A stretch of 64,000 bases of DNA, from the NCBI GenBank assembly GCA_002733645.1, contig NVWL01000004.1, positions 1 to 64,000 of the forward strand, given 5' to 3'. A program made the translations under genes and the position numbers. Below the pieces are notes generated by a model. The model was not told where the DNA came from and searched no databases. It worked only from the letters and a program-made list of their open reading frames with translations. Origin of the DNA: Oceanobacter sp. Its GTDB lineage: Bacteria > Pseudomonadota > Gammaproteobacteria > Pseudomonadales > Oceanobacteraceae. Positions 1 through 9,458 of this stretch are shown in pieces (the first letter of the stretch is position 1; the number at the start of each line of letters is the position of its first letter).

Positions 1-102
1 GTGTTGCTACTTTTTGACGTGACCCGCCATGCCTTCAAAGTAGCGCCTTGAACTGTCACTTTCCTGAAAGCCGCAGCCGCCACTGCATTTTTCAGAGGTT
101 CC
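1..102 (-). repeat. Partial MITE-like element (cut by window start)
   Basis: The reverse complement of bases 1-102 matches 13604-13705 at about 97 of 102 positions without gaps. The element end is at 102 and is followed by CTAG at 103-106, the same tetranucleotide that flanks the complete copy at 13604-13914. It ends about ten bases beyond the moeB stop codon. Only one end of the element is visible and there is no coding sequence in it. Confidence 0.8.
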
Positions 103-115
103 CTAGCGAATCGGC

Positions 116-865
116 CTAGTCAATATTCTCACAACACATACAGACTTCACGCTGGCTTAATTTCCAGCGCCGCCAATCTCCAGCAAGCGCATCCCAGGTA
201 TGCAAGCACCCGTGTTGCTTTTCTCCAAATTTGGTAATTAAGCGCAGCGCTTCTGTGCTTTGTAGGCTACCAATTACCCCCACTACAGGAGAAAGCACGC
301 CGCTTTCTGCACACGACAAAACGTCATCAGAAAGAGCGGGATACAAACAACGATAACAAGGGGAGTTCTCTTCCCTAGGATCAAATACTGCGACTTGCCC
401 GGCAAACCCGACGGCCGCGCCCGATACCCAAGGGATATTTTTTGCTAGCGCAGCGTCGTTCATGGCATAACGAATATCTGCGTTGTCGCTGCAATCCACC
501 ATCAAAGTAACACCATTAAGGTGTTGGCAGAGCCATTCGTTATCGGCCCGCACAGGATGGCAATGTACTGTCACCTCTGGATTCATCGCTAACATTGATG
601 TTTTCGCAGACTCGACCTTACTCAAATCCAGAGTGTGTGTGTTGTGTGCAATCTGTCGCTGCAAGTTAGTGAGCTCAACGCTATCATCATCCACGAGCGT
701 GAATTCACCGACCCCGGCTGCCGCAAGATACAAAGCCACAGGGGAACCCAAGCCACCTAAGCCTATGATCATAACGTGCGCACTCATTATGGCTTGCTGC
801 CCTTCAATATCGAGTTGAGGCAACAAAATATGGCGGCTATAGCGTAGGAGCTGATCGTCTTTCAT
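116..865 (-). CDS. moeB: MoeB/ThiF-family adenylyltransferase (HesA/MoeB/ThiF)
   Basis: E1-like enzyme that adenylates the C-terminal glycine of a small sulfur-carrier protein (MoaD or ThiS) in molybdopterin or thiamine synthesis, in the cytoplasm. Seen: RYSRHI near the N-terminus, nucleotide-binding GLGGLG at residues 35-40, the LTNLQRQI arginine segment, and two CxxC zinc pairs (CYRC near residue 170, CMCC at 242-245). The SCAESGVLSP segment matches the MoeB loop. With the ATG at 865 the protein is 249 residues, the usual MoeB length. A longer frame reaching 931 would overlap prmC by over 60 bases and adds residues absent from the family. It follows prmC by one base, so it is the last gene of hemA-prfA-prmC-moeB. 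MoeB and ThiF cannot be separated by sequence alone. Confidence 0.9.
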   Translation of the reverse strand: MKDDQLLRYSRHILLPQLDIEGQQAIMSAHVMIIGLGGLGSPVALYLAAAGVGEFTLVDDDSVELTNLQRQIAHNTHTLDLSKVESAKTSMLAMNPEVTVHCHPVRADNEWLCQHLNGVTLMVDCSDNADIRYAMNDAALAKNIPWVSGAAVGFAGQVAVFDPREENSPCYRCLYPALSDDVLSCAESGVLSPVVGVIGSLQSTEALRLITKFGEKQHGCLHTWDALAGDWRRWKLSQREVCMCCENID

Positions 866-866
866 A

Positions 867-1748
867 TCATTCGTCCCCGGTTCTCTTAGCAACACAGTGT
901 CCGACCCAACGGCCAGTCCAGCGGCCTCCACTAATACGTGGTTGATCCCCTAAATCACGGCGATTTTCGACATCGACAAACCCATGCTGACGTAAGCAGT
1001 CACATACCGCATCAGCCTGATCATAACCGTGTTCCAACAACAACCAAGCGTTTGCATTAAGATATTTAGGTGCCGTCGCAATGATGTGCTTGAGGTCGCT
1101 CATGCCCGCATGGTTTGCCACTAAGGCGGAGCGCGGTTCGAAACGTACATCGCCTTCATTTAGGTGATGATCATTCGGATCTATATAAGGAGGATTACTG
1201 ACGATTAAATCAAAGGTGCCTTGAACCGGTTCAAACCAACTGCCCTGTTCCACCGTTACAGCGAAACCCAAACGCTCGGCATTTTCTCGGGCTAGCTCAA
1301 CTGCTTCTGAATTAAATTCAACCGCGGATACTTGCCATGTTGGATGCTCACTGGCTAAGGCTAAGGCAATCGCGCCTGTGCCTGTTCCTAGATCAACAGC
1401 GCGCGTATTCTCAGGCAATACTAACTCCAACGCCCATTCAATCAGTGTTTCGGTATCGGGACGTGGAATTAACGTTGAAGGTGCGACTTTTAATGGCAAC
1501 GACCAAAACTCTCGCACACCAATCAGATACGCCACTGGCTCACCTTGAGCGCGACGAGTAAGTAATTCAGCTAATTGCGAGGTTTGGTCTGGGGATAATT
1601 CTTTTTCTGGCCAGGTAAACAGCCAGGCGCGATTCACTTGCAGGATATGCATTAACAGCAGTTCGGCGTCTAAACGATGGCTGTCGCTGCCTGCATTCAA
1701 TAAACAGGCTTGCGCCTGTTTGAGCCAGTCAGCGACGGTCAAACTCAC
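867..1748 (-). CDS. prmC: Peptide chain release factor N5-glutamine methyltransferase PrmC
   Basis: Uses S-adenosylmethionine to methylate the glutamine of the GGQ motif in release factors 1 and 2, which increases peptide release on the ribosome. Seen: an N-terminal helical domain, the SAM-binding [15 protein letters not shown] segment around residues 117-131, and the catalytic NPPY motif (SNPPYI) near residue 185. The protein is 293 residues, slightly longer than the roughly 277-residue E. coli enzyme because of a basic C-terminal tail after GGRW. Its start codon overlaps the prfA stop by four bases (ATGA), so it is translated together with its own substrate, RF1. Confidence 0.95.
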   Translation of the reverse strand: MSLTVADWLKQAQACLLNAGSDSHRLDAELLLMHILQVNRAWLFTWPEKELSPDQTSQLAELLTRRAQGEPVAYLIGVREFWSLPLKVAPSTLIPRPDTETLIEWALELVLPENTRAVDLGTGTGAIALALASEHPTWQVSAVEFNSEAVELARENAERLGFAVTVEQGSWFEPVQGTFDLIVSNPPYIDPNDHHLNEGDVRFEPRSALVANHAGMSDLKHIIATAPKYLNANAWLLLEHGYDQADAVCDCLRQHGFVDVENRRDLGDQPRISGGRWTGRWVGHCVAKRTGDE

Positions 1749-2830
1749 TGACCTGACATCTCAGCCAGTAAGTTCGCCTGATGTTCTTGAATTAATGGTT
1801 CAATCACAGCGGATAGATCGCCTTGCACAATCTCATCCAGCTTATAGAGCGTCAGGTTGATACGATGATCCGTGACTCGGCCCTGTGGATAATTATAAGT
1901 ACGAATACGCTCCGAGCGATCCCCCGAGCCAACAAGGCTCTTGCGCGTAGCCGCTTGTTCTGCATGGGCTGCTTGGCGCTGCGCATCACGCAAGCGTGTG
2001 GCTAATAAGGCCATCGCTTTTGCACGGTTCTTATGCTGCGAGCGCTCGTCCTGACACTCAACCACTAAGCCGGTTGGTAAGTGCGTTAATCGAATGGCAG
2101 AGTCGGTTTTGTTCACGTGCTGACCACCCGCGCCTGAGGCACGAAAAGTATCCACACGTAGATCGTTCTTGTTAATGTCGATTTCAGCTTCGTCTTCGAC
2201 TTCTGGCATCACCGCCACAGTACACGCCGACGTATGAATGCGCCCTTGGCTTTCTGTCGCCGGAACACGCTGCACACGGTGAGCACCAGACTCAAACTTC
2301 AAACACGAATACACATCGGTACCACTAATACGAATAATGACTTCTTTAAAGCCACCATGCTCACCCTCATTCGAGTTAAGCATTTCGGTACGCCAGCCTT
2401 GAGTCTCAGCAAAACGTGTGTACATGCGGTACAAATCACCGGAAAAAATCGCCGCCTCATCACCACCGGTGCCTGCACGCACTTCCACTATTACGTTACG
2501 GCCATCGTCTGGGTCTTTTGGCAGTAACAGAATTTCAATGTTCGCCTGTAATTCAGCCATGCGCTCTTTACTGGCTTGCAGCTCATCCTGCCCCATCGCA
2601 CGCATTTCTGGATCTTCATCCGACGCGAGCACCTCAGCTTCATTAAAATCCGCCTGGGCTTGTTCGTAATCGGTATAGGCCGCAGCAACCTCTTCAAGTT
2701 CGCTGTACTCTTTTGACAAATTACGGAACTTGTCTTGGTCAGAGATGATGTCGGGACTTGATAGCAGATGCCCCACTTCTTCGTAGCGATCACGAAGGGT
2801 TTCGAGCTTATGTAATATTGAAGACTTCAT
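1745..2830 (-). CDS. prfA: Peptide chain release factor 1
   Basis: Recognises UAA and UAG stop codons and triggers hydrolysis of peptidyl-tRNA. Seen: the PAT stop-codon recognition tripeptide inside [10 protein letters not shown], and the GGQ catalytic motif in [16 protein letters not shown] near residue 235. The length of 361 residues is normal. It overlaps hemA upstream and prmC downstream by four bases each, giving the hemA-prfA-prmC order common in gammaproteobacteria. Confidence 0.98.
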   Translation of the reverse strand: MKSSILHKLETLRDRYEEVGHLLSSPDIISDQDKFRNLSKEYSELEEVAAAYTDYEQAQADFNEAEVLASDEDPEMRAMGQDELQASKERMAELQANIEILLLPKDPDDGRNVIVEVRAGTGGDEAAIFSGDLYRMYTRFAETQGWRTEMLNSNEGEHGGFKEVIIRISGTDVYSCLKFESGAHRVQRVPATESQGRIHTSACTVAVMPEVEDEAEIDINKNDLRVDTFRASGAGGQHVNKTDSAIRLTHLPTGLVVECQDERSQHKNRAKAMALLATRLRDAQRQAAHAEQAATRKSLVGSGDRSERIRTYNYPQGRVTDHRINLTLYKLDEIVQGDLSAVIEPLIQEHQANLLAEMSGQ

Positions 2831-4089
2831 TCGGAGCGATTATCCAGATCAAACAGTTCCCGGCTCCAGTCTAGAACGTCAATACGTCCCTCAGAGCCAG
2901 CGCGGCGAAGCGCCGTCATAGGTTTATGCAATATTTTATTACCCAGCGTATGAGCAAAGGTACGTAATACTTTTTCAGGGTCTGCACCGTTTTGAATCTG
3001 GCGCAGCGCTTTTTCTAATTGTTCGTCGCGCAGTACTTCAACGTGAGTGCGAATATCCGTTAATGTACTGACGGCATCCAGCGCTTTTAGCTCGCGCATA
3101 AAATGCTCAACGCCCGCTTCAATCAGCTCTTCTGCCTGCTTGGCAGCGTCTTCGCGAGAGCGAACGTTTTCTTCAATAATGTCGCGTAAATCATCCACCG
3201 TATACAAGTACACATCCGATAAATCACCGACTTCTTGTTCGATATCTCGTGGCACTGCGATATCCACCATAAACATGGGTTTATGACGACGCTTCTTCAA
3301 TGCTTTCTCGACCATCCCCTTACCTAAAATCGGTAACGGGCTGGCAGTAGAAGAAATGACAATATCCGCCTGAGAAAGCACCATCGGAATATCTTCCAGC
3401 AACACGGCTTCCGCGTGAAACTCTTGCGCTAAATTCTGCGCTCGCGCCAAGGTACGATTGGCTAACGTCATATGTTCAACGCCAGCATGGCGTAAATGAC
3501 GAGCCACCAACTCGATGGTCTCCCCCGCACCAATCAACAAGGCACGACTGTTTTTGAGGTCGGCAAAAATATGTTGCGCCATACGCACCGCGGCAAACGC
3601 CACGGACACAGGATTCTGGCCAATCGCTGTATCGGTGCGCACACGCTTGGCAATCGAAAACGTCTGGCGAAATAAACGACCCAGCTCAGTGCCCGTGGTT
3701 CCGGCTTCTTGTGCGACGGCAAATGCAGATTTCATTTGCCCTAGAATTTGTGGCTCACCGAGCACTAACGAATCTAAACCACTGGCCACACGCATGGTAT
3801 GCGCCACGGCATTGTCATCGGTCAGGGCATAAAGAGAAGCATCAAGATCAGCGCGCTCAATATCATGATTGGCATGCAGCCACTGCGCAATGCGCTCAGG
3901 GCAACGATCATCTGCAGTGCAGTAAATTTCGGTACGGTTACAGGTGGAAAGTACCACCACTTCTGACACGCACTCGAGTTCTTGGAGGTCTTTTAGAACC
4001 AAATTCATAGAGGCAGGGTCGAAGGCTACACGTTCGCGCACTTCTACCGGAGCTGTCTTATGATTAATACCTAGAGTCCAAATACTCAT
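2827..4089 (-). CDS. hemA: Glutamyl-tRNA reductase
   Basis: First committed step of C5 tetrapyrrole synthesis: reduces glutamyl-tRNA(Glu) to glutamate-1-semialdehyde with NADPH. Seen: the N-terminal [13 protein letters not shown] block, the catalytic cysteine in [10 protein letters not shown] around residue 50, the substrate segment [10 protein letters not shown], an NADPH-binding ALLIGAGE stretch, and a C-terminal dimerisation domain. I place the start at the ATG at 4087-4089 (420 residues, family length about 420). A longer frame begins at 4134, but that lies upstream of a TATAAT-like -10 at 4124-4129. The gene is divergent from the TPR lipoprotein and heads the prfA-prmC-moeB operon. Confidence 0.97.
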   Translation of the reverse strand: MSIWTLGINHKTAPVEVRERVAFDPASMNLVLKDLQELECVSEVVVLSTCNRTEIYCTADDRCPERIAQWLHANHDIERADLDASLYALTDDNAVAHTMRVASGLDSLVLGEPQILGQMKSAFAVAQEAGTTGTELGRLFRQTFSIAKRVRTDTAIGQNPVSVAFAAVRMAQHIFADLKNSRALLIGAGETIELVARHLRHAGVEHMTLANRTLARAQNLAQEFHAEAVLLEDIPMVLSQADIVISSTASPLPILGKGMVEKALKKRRHKPMFMVDIAVPRDIEQEVGDLSDVYLYTVDDLRDIIEENVRSREDAAKQAEELIEAGVEHFMRELKALDAVSTLTDIRTHVEVLRDEQLEKALRQIQNGADPEKVLRTFAHTLGNKILHKPMTALRRAGSEGRIDVLDWSRELFDLDNRSE

Positions 4090-4123
4090 TCTGACGGCCA
4101 AAATTCCCCGTGTAAAAGCGGCG

Positions 4124-4129
4124 ATTATA
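4124..4129 (-). promoter_or_regulatory. Putative -10 element of the hemA operon promoter
   Basis: On the minus strand this is a perfect TATAAT about 35 bases before the hemA ATG at 4089. The region 17-18 bases further upstream has only a poor -35 match. It would give a leader of roughly 30 bases and supports the internal hemA start. Prediction by eye only. Confidence 0.45.
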
Positions 4130-4161
4130 AACATCTGTGGCAGAATTTGCGCCCGAAATCT

Positions 4162-4191
4162 TTGACTTACCCAGCTATCTGACTCTAAATA
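4162..4191 (+). promoter_or_regulatory. Weak promoter candidate for the TPR-lolB-ispE operon
   Basis: TTGACT at 4162-4167 matches the -35 consensus at five of six bases. Eighteen bases later TAAATA at 4186-4191 is a poor -10. Transcription from here would begin after 4190, so the upstream reading-frame start at 4137 could not be used. Confidence 0.3.
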
Positions 4192-4220
4192 ACACCAGAT
4201 TCATTAGGTTTATCCATTAT

Positions 4221-6050
4221 ATGTCATCAGACTCAGTACTCTTTTCAAACATCATTGGCGATAATTTTTGGCAGGAAGCTAAAAAGAAAGTGCTCTCTAA
4301 AGTGCTTTCTAAAGTACTCCCTACTGCCACTCGCAGCGTCACCGCAGGCCTAGCAACCATAGTCCTCACCGGCTGTGCTGCACTGCAAGGGAACGACTCC
4401 AACACCCACAATTTAGCGGCCTCGGAGCTTAATGCCGAGACTCCTGAAGTTGAGTACCGCCCTATTCCTGCTGCAACCATGTACTCACTGCTTATTGCCG
4501 AGATGGCAGGCCAGCGCCAACGCTATGATGTGTCCCTATTCCATTACTTGGATCAGGCGCGTAAAACACGTGATCCCAATGTGGCGGAGCGAGCATTGCG
4601 CATTGCGCAATATGTTGGTGCCGGAAACTTTGCCGCCGAAGCGAGCGCCATCTGGTTAGAAGTTGAACCAAACGATCCCGGCGCCGTTCAAGCTGCAGCT
4701 CAAGTGGCTTTGGGACAAAAACGTTACGAAGAAAGCCTGGATTTGTACGTTCGATTATTCGAAATGACCGGCGTCCCCCAGTTTGATTTTTTTGCGGCCG
4801 CCACGGTGGTTTCAGAAAATGACATTCGCCTGCAACAACTCGCTAGGCTTGAGTCACTCACTCAAACCTATCCGAAAGAAGGCAACATTTACTACGCACG
4901 TGCAATTTTAGAACAGTCATTGTCGCGGACCGATGTCGCGGTAGCGCACATTGACGTCGCCCTAAAACACTCCCCCGAGCTACTACCGGCAGCCATTCAG
5001 AAAGCTCGGATCTTAATTATCGCTAAACGCATAGACGAAGCTAACGATTGGCTTGATGATCTTCATGATGAACATCCAGACAACAAACAAATTGCGCTTT
5101 TACGTGCCCGCACAATGCTCGAAGCTGAACGTATAAAAGATGCTCGTGACGCCTTTATCGAGATCAACCACCGCTTCCCTAATGACCCCCAAATCATGTT
5201 ATCTCTCGCCTTGCTCGAAAAAGAGCTAGGCAATGCCGACGGCGCCAGAAAGCTTTTAAACGATCTATTAACATCCGAGCAAAATGTAAGCGAAGCACAT
5301 TACTACTTAGCCGATATGGCAGCGACAGAAGAAAATACGGATTTAGCCCTGTCTCACTTCCGCCAAGTTGGCGAGAGTCGTGAATTTCTACCCGCTCAGC
5401 TTGCCGCTGCTCGATTATTAGAAGACACCCAAGACACTGATACCGCTATCGCCTACATCAACGAACGTAGTGAGGCATTCCCTAAATACAAAACCGAACT
5501 CATGCGCATCGAAACCGAACTACTGATTCGTGCTGAGCGGCAAGAAGACGCAATCCAATCGCTCACCGTAGCGCTAGAAGCGTCGCCGGATAACGCTAAT
5601 TTGTTATACACCCGAGCAATGTTGGCAGAGCGCATGGGAGATTTAGCCAAATTAGAAAGCGACCTACGACATTTACTCAGTAAACATCCTGATCATGCCG
5701 AAGCGCTTAACGCACTCGGCTACAGTTTAGCGAACAAAACTAATCGCTTTGATGAGGCTGAACCACTAATCGAAAAGGCGCTTTCCCTTCAACCTGACAA
5801 TCCAGCCATGATAGACAGCCTTGGTTGGCTATATTTCCGTGAAGGAAGAATCAATGAAGCGGGCCCACTGTTATTAGATGCTTGGAATAAGATGAAGGAT
5901 CACGAAATTGCCGCTCATTTAGGTGAGTGGTACTGGGCTACCGATAATCAAGACATGGCCGTTGAGGTCTGGAAAGAAGGCCTAAAGCTGCAGCCAGACA
6001 GTGCCATCATTAATGAAACCTTAGAACGTCTGGGTGTTGAGCAACTGTAA
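4221..6050 (+). CDS. TPR-repeat outer-membrane lipoprotein upstream of lolB
   Basis: Predicted lipoprotein made almost entirely of tetratricopeptide repeats, so probably a scaffold at the cell envelope. Seen: a hydrophobic segment ending in the lipobox LTGC about 50 residues from the ATG at 4221, followed by a helical TPR array to the end, including canonical repeats such as ALNALGYSLA and MIDSLGWLYF near the C-terminus. The ORF is open from 4137, but a promoter-like element at 4162-4191 argues against that start. GTG at 4290, preceded by AGGAAG, would give a more typical signal peptide, so the true start may be 4290 (586 residues instead of 609). The codons around 4288-4320 form an imperfect 12-base repeat encoding KVLSKVLSKVL. 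The gene occupies the same position between hemA and lolB as PA4667 in Pseudomonas. The client protein is unknown. Its TAA overlaps the lolB ATG by one base. Confidence 0.85.
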   Translation: MSSDSVLFSNIIGDNFWQEAKKKVLSKVLSKVLPTATRSVTAGLATIVLTGCAALQGNDSNTHNLAASELNAETPEVEYRPIPAATMYSLLIAEMAGQRQRYDVSLFHYLDQARKTRDPNVAERALRIAQYVGAGNFAAEASAIWLEVEPNDPGAVQAAAQVALGQKRYEESLDLYVRLFEMTGVPQFDFFAAATVVSENDIRLQQLARLESLTQTYPKEGNIYYARAILEQSLSRTDVAVAHIDVALKHSPELLPAAIQKARILIIAKRIDEANDWLDDLHDEHPDNKQIALLRARTMLEAERIKDARDAFIEINHRFPNDPQIMLSLALLEKELGNADGARKLLNDLLTSEQNVSEAHYYLADMAATEENTDLALSHFRQVGESREFLPAQLAAARLLEDTQDTDTAIAYINERSEAFPKYKTELMRIETELLIRAERQEDAIQSLTVALEASPDNANLLYTRAMLAERMGDLAKLESDLRHLLSKHPDHAEALNALGYSLANKTNRFDEAEPLIEKALSLQPDNPAMIDSLGWLYFREGRINEAGPLLLDAWNKMKDHEIAAHLGEWYWATDNQDMAVEVWKEGLKLQPDSAIINETLERLGVEQL

Positions 6051-6649
6051 TGATGCACATCAAACGCCAGCTATTAGGGGTTAGCTTCCTACTCCTCGTT
6101 CTGCTACAAAGTGGTTGCGCTTCCATGCTACCCACTGGCGGCAAAGACACTTTGCAATCCCAGTTAAATAAGGTGCAGCACTGGCAAGTGCGCGGCAAGA
6201 TGTCTGTACGCACGCCGGACGACAGCGCCACCGGCTACCTTGACTGGAAGCAAAACAAACGTGAATTTGATATCTACATTGCCGGACCATTAGGCCAAGG
6301 TGCCACACGCCTAAGCGGCGACAAAGATCGTGCCGAGCTGACCTTGCCCGGCTGGGACAGTCCTCGCGATGCCAAATCTCCGGAAGAACTCATGTTGCTT
6401 TACCTAGGCTGGAACTTCCCAGTGTCGGATATTCGCTATTGGGTAAAAGGACAGCCAAGTCCCGGCGCCAAAGCCGTTACTGAATTTGATGACACCGGAT
6501 TATTGAGCAAAATGACCCAGCATGGCTGGGAAATCACCTACAAACGATACTCACGCCAAAACGGCTATTGGTTGCCGGGGTTAGTCAAAGTGAGTGGCCA
6601 CGACTTTCGTTTTACCTTCTCAATACGCGAGTGGACCTTGCATGACTGA
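6050..6649 (+). CDS. lolB: Outer-membrane lipoprotein receptor LolB
   Basis: Accepts lipoproteins from periplasmic LolA and inserts them into the inner leaflet of the outer membrane. Seen: signal peptide with lipobox QSGC near residue 24, then a LolB-type beta domain with QHWQVRGKMSVRT, the DWKQ and GPLGQGATRLSG segments, and the characteristic WVKGQPSPGA. The 199 residues are close to the E. coli length (207). The start overlaps the TPR gene stop and the end overlaps ispE by eight bases. Lol-dependent transport requires an outer membrane and agrees with the lipoproteins encoded nearby. Confidence 0.93.
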   Translation: MMHIKRQLLGVSFLLLVLLQSGCASMLPTGGKDTLQSQLNKVQHWQVRGKMSVRTPDDSATGYLDWKQNKREFDIYIAGPLGQGATRLSGDKDRAELTLPGWDSPRDAKSPEELMLLYLGWNFPVSDIRYWVKGQPSPGAKAVTEFDDTGLLSKMTQHGWEITYKRYSRQNGYWLPGLVKVSGHDFRFTFSIREWTLHD

Positions 6650-7556
6650 CGACCGCCTGACTGAGTCAGCGACGACTCCGCATTCACAACAAGCGCAGCA
6701 CTGGCTACGCGTTCCCGCACCGGCCAAGCTCAACCTTTTCTTGCACATCATAGGGCGCAGAGATGACGGATATCACAACCTGCAAACTCTGTTTCAATTT
6801 TTAGATTACGGCGACGAATTAGCATTCCGCCAGCGCTCTGATAGCAAATTAACCCTATCGCCTGAAATTGCCGGTGTCCCGTTTGAAGACAACCTCATCA
6901 TCAAAGCAGCACGAATGCTGCAAGAAAAATCGCAGCAAAAGAGCAACAAGGTGTGTGGCGCAGATATTGAGCTAAAAAAAATCCTGCCTATGGGCGGTGG
7001 CTTAGGCGGTGGCAGTTCCGATGCCGCCACTGCTCTTCTAGCGCTGAATAAATTATGGGATCTCGATCTAAGTTTTGATGAACTAGCCGCATTAGGCCTA
7101 GCCCTTGGTGCGGATGTACCTGTATTTGTTCGTGGCCAGGCGGCGTTTGCTGAAGGCGTTGGTGAGCATTTAACGCCGGTTCCTGAGCTGCCTGAACCTT
7201 GGTATTTGGTCGTCTGCCCACCCGTTCATGTCGACACCGGAAAAATATTTCAGCATGAGGGTTTGACAAGGGATACTCCCGCCATTAATATTCGCACCGC
7301 GTTGAAGCAAGGGGGCAGAAATGACTGCCAGCAGATTGTCTCAATGTTGTACCCAGGAATAGGTAAGACATTGAATTTGCTAAATAAATTTTCCTTTGCT
7401 AAGATGACGGGCACTGGAGCTTGCATATTTTCAAGCTTTGGTTCTGAGAAAGAAGCAAACTTTGTTTCTGACCAGCTACCGGGTGAATATGTGGCCTTCG
7501 TTGCGAAAGGAACTAATCTTTCGATAACGCATAAGGTATTATTCAGACCGTCTTAA
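6642..7556 (+). CDS. ispE: 4-diphosphocytidyl-2-C-methyl-D-erythritol kinase
   Basis: GHMP-family kinase of the MEP isoprenoid pathway; phosphorylates the 2-hydroxyl of CDP-methylerythritol with ATP. Seen: PAPAKLNLFLHIIGRRDDGYH near residue 25, the ATP-binding loop LPMGGGLGGGSSDAA around residues 110-124, and the third GHMP motif MTGTGACIF near residue 260. I start at ATG 6642 (304 residues); the frame is open from 6594, but that region lies deep inside lolB. The N-terminal 24 residues before the conserved block are slightly long for the family. It is followed by tRNA-Gln and prs, as in Pseudomonas. Confidence 0.95.
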   Translation: MTDDRLTESATTPHSQQAQHWLRVPAPAKLNLFLHIIGRRDDGYHNLQTLFQFLDYGDELAFRQRSDSKLTLSPEIAGVPFEDNLIIKAARMLQEKSQQKSNKVCGADIELKKILPMGGGLGGGSSDAATALLALNKLWDLDLSFDELAALGLALGADVPVFVRGQAAFAEGVGEHLTPVPELPEPWYLVVCPPVHVDTGKIFQHEGLTRDTPAINIRTALKQGGRNDCQQIVSMLYPGIGKTLNLLNKFSFAKMTGTGACIFSSFGSEKEANFVSDQLPGEYVAFVAKGTNLSITHKVLFRPS

Positions 7557-7562
7557 AGTTGC

Positions 7563-7637
7563 TGGGGTGTCGCCAAGTGGTAAGGCAACGGGTTTTGATC
7601 CCGTCATTCGCAGGTTCGATCCCTGCCACCTCAGCCA
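7563..7637 (+). tRNA. tRNA-Gln (anticodon UUG)
   Basis: A 75-base cloverleaf including an encoded 3' CCA. Acceptor TGGGGTG pairs with CACCTCA, with one G-T wobble. The anticodon stem ACGGG/CCCGT encloses the loop TTTTGAT, giving anticodon TTG. The T loop GTTCGATCC is canonical. It sits between ispE and prs as in related gammaproteobacteria. Confidence 0.97.
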
Positions 7638-7685
7638 ATTCTATATCCTTCCATCATTCAAAATTTATACATCTAGGGGACGCCT

Positions 7686-8627
7686 GTGTCTAAGCTAATG
7701 GTATTTACCGGTAACGCCAATCCGGAACTGGCTAAACTCGTTGTCGAGCGTCTCGACATTCCTCTAGGTGAGGCGACCGTTGATAAATTCAGCGATGGCG
7801 AAATCACGGTTGAAATCAATGAGAACGTTCGTGGTAAAGACGTTTTCATTCTGCAACCAACGTGTGCACCTACCAACGACAACCTGATGGAAGTTCTGCT
7901 CATGGCTGATGGCCTGCGTCGTGCTTCTGCTAGCCGAATCACTGCGGTGGTTCCTTACTTCGGTTACGCTCGCCAAGACCGTCGTCCACGAAGCGCCCGA
8001 GTGCCTATTTCAGCGCGCGCCGTTGCCGACATGATGTCAGGTTCAGGAATTGATCGTGTATTAACTGTCGACCTTCACGCTGATCAAATTCAGGGCTTCT
8101 TCGATATCCCTGTAGACAATGTGTATGGCTCACCTATTTTATTGGATGATATTGAGCGTCAGGGCTTTGAAGACCTGATCATTGTATCGCCCGACATCGG
8201 CGGCGTAGTCCGTGCTCGCGCCATCGCCAAACAGCTTGATGTTGATCTAGCCATTATTGATAAACGTCGTCCTAAAGCCAATGTCTCCGAAGTTATGCAC
8301 ATCATCGGTGATGTGACCGATCGCACCTGTGTACTGGTTGACGACATGGTCGATACCGCTGGCACTCTGTGTATGGCCGCCAAAGCATTGAAAGAGTTCG
8401 GCGCGAAAAAGGTTGTGGCTTACTGTACACATCCTGTACTATCCGGCCCCGCGATTGAACGCCTAGCAAGCGCTGAATTGGACGAATTGGTAGTGACTGA
8501 CACTATCCCACTGTCTGAATCTGCCCGCGCCACTGGCAACATTCGTCAACTGACCATTGCTGGTTTATTGGCAGAATCTATTCGTCGCGTAAACAACGAA
8601 GAATCCATTAGCGCGATGTTCCGTTAA
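7686..8627 (+). CDS. prs: Ribose-phosphate pyrophosphokinase
   Basis: Makes phosphoribosyl pyrophosphate from ribose 5-phosphate and ATP, feeding purine, pyrimidine, histidine, tryptophan and NAD synthesis. Seen: the [11 protein letters not shown]-terminus, the RQDRR ATP-site loop near residue 100, the metal-site [11 protein letters not shown] around residue 130, the flexible-loop DKRRPKAN, and the PRPP-binding loop [10 protein letters not shown] near residues 219-228. The start is GTG at 7686, five bases after AGGGGA. The 313 residues are the usual length. A hairpin terminator follows at 8678-8713. Confidence 0.98.
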   Translation: MSKLMVFTGNANPELAKLVVERLDIPLGEATVDKFSDGEITVEINENVRGKDVFILQPTCAPTNDNLMEVLLMADGLRRASASRITAVVPYFGYARQDRRPRSARVPISARAVADMMSGSGIDRVLTVDLHADQIQGFFDIPVDNVYGSPILLDDIERQGFEDLIIVSPDIGGVVRARAIAKQLDVDLAIIDKRRPKANVSEVMHIIGDVTDRTCVLVDDMVDTAGTLCMAAKALKEFGAKKVVAYCTHPVLSGPAIERLASAELDELVVTDTIPLSESARATGNIRQLTIAGLLAESIRRVNNEESISAMFR

Positions 8628-8677
8628 ACGAACAACGAGCTGATATTCGGATTGAGCAACAATGTTCAATCCATTAC

Positions 8678-8713
8678 AACCGCCCGCGTTGGTCGCAAAT
8701 GCTGGCGGTTTTT
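8678..8713 (+). terminator. Intrinsic terminator after prs
   Basis: AACCGCC at 8678-8684 pairs with GGCGGTT at 8704-8710 across a loop of about 19 bases, followed by a run of T to 8713. It lies between prs and rplY, just upstream of the rplY ribosome-binding site, so it could also act as an attenuator. Confidence 0.6.
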
Positions 8714-8737
8714 AACATCCTAAATGAGGAAATACCT

Positions 8738-9376
8738 ATGTCAGATTTTACTTTATCTGCAACTACTCGCGAAGACTCAGGGAAAGGTGCGAGCCGCCGC
8801 CTGCGCCGCGAGAACCTAGTTCCAGCGATCATCTACGGTGGAAAAGCGGGCGGTAACGACCGCAAGCCTACTTCTATCACTCTTAAAGCTAATGAACTGA
8901 ACAAAGTGCTTGAGTTTGAAGCATTCTACAGCTCAATCGTTACTCTAAGCGTTGATGGCAAAGACGAGCAGGTTATTCTGAAAGACCTTCAGCGTCACCC
9001 AGCAAAAGCATTGATTTGGCACGCTGACTTCTTGCGTGTAAGCAAGAACACCAAGATCAAAGCACACGTTCCACTACACTTCTTAAATGAAGAAACTTGT
9101 GTTGGCGTTAAAATTGGCGGCGGTAGCATCATGCACCAGCTGACTAGCCTAGATATCATTTGTACTGCTGGTGATCTTCCAGAGTTCATTGAAATTGATA
9201 TGGAAAAAGTAGAACTTGGTCAAGCAATCCACTTGTCTGATCTGACTCTACCTAAAGGTGTTGAATCATTGGCGTTGAGCCATGGTCCTGAGCACGATAC
9301 TTCTGTTGTTTCAGTAATTGCTCCTAAGAAAGCTGCTGCTGACGAAGAAGAAAGCACTGAAGAAGCTGGCGAATAA
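8738..9376 (+). CDS. rplY: 50S ribosomal protein L25 (general stress protein Ctc form)
   Basis: Binds 5S rRNA in the large ribosomal subunit. Seen: an N-terminal L25 domain (TTREDSGKGASRRLRRENLVPAI around residues 7-29), then the C-terminal TL5/Ctc beta domain with HVPLHFLNEE, and an acidic tail rich in E and A. The 212 residues are the long Ctc form, not the short E. coli L25. The start is ATG 8738 after TGAGGA; the frame is open from 8699 but that stretch overlaps the prs terminator. A strong terminator follows. Confidence 0.96.
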   Translation: MSDFTLSATTREDSGKGASRRLRRENLVPAIIYGGKAGGNDRKPTSITLKANELNKVLEFEAFYSSIVTLSVDGKDEQVILKDLQRHPAKALIWHADFLRVSKNTKIKAHVPLHFLNEETCVGVKIGGGSIMHQLTSLDIICTAGDLPEFIEIDMEKVELGQAIHLSDLTLPKGVESLALSHGPEHDTSVVSVIAPKKAAADEEESTEEAGE

Positions 9377-9391
9377 TCGTCGCTTCTAAGT

Positions 9392-9420
9392 AAAAAAGCG
9401 GGGCTTGCCCCGCTTTTTTA
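9392..9420 (+). terminator. Intrinsic terminator after rplY
   Basis: AAAAAAGCGGGGC and its complement GCCCCGCTTTTTT flank a very short loop, with T residues on the 3' side. The A-rich 5' arm makes it potentially bidirectional. Confidence 0.9.
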
Positions 9421-9458
9421 TTGGCTAATTTTTATTACTAACAAAATAGGGCTTCTAC

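Noticed and set aside
867-931. Extended moeB N-terminus overlapping prmC
   Set aside because: The extra residues are out of family; the ATG at 865 gives the standard length and a one-base spacing from prmC.
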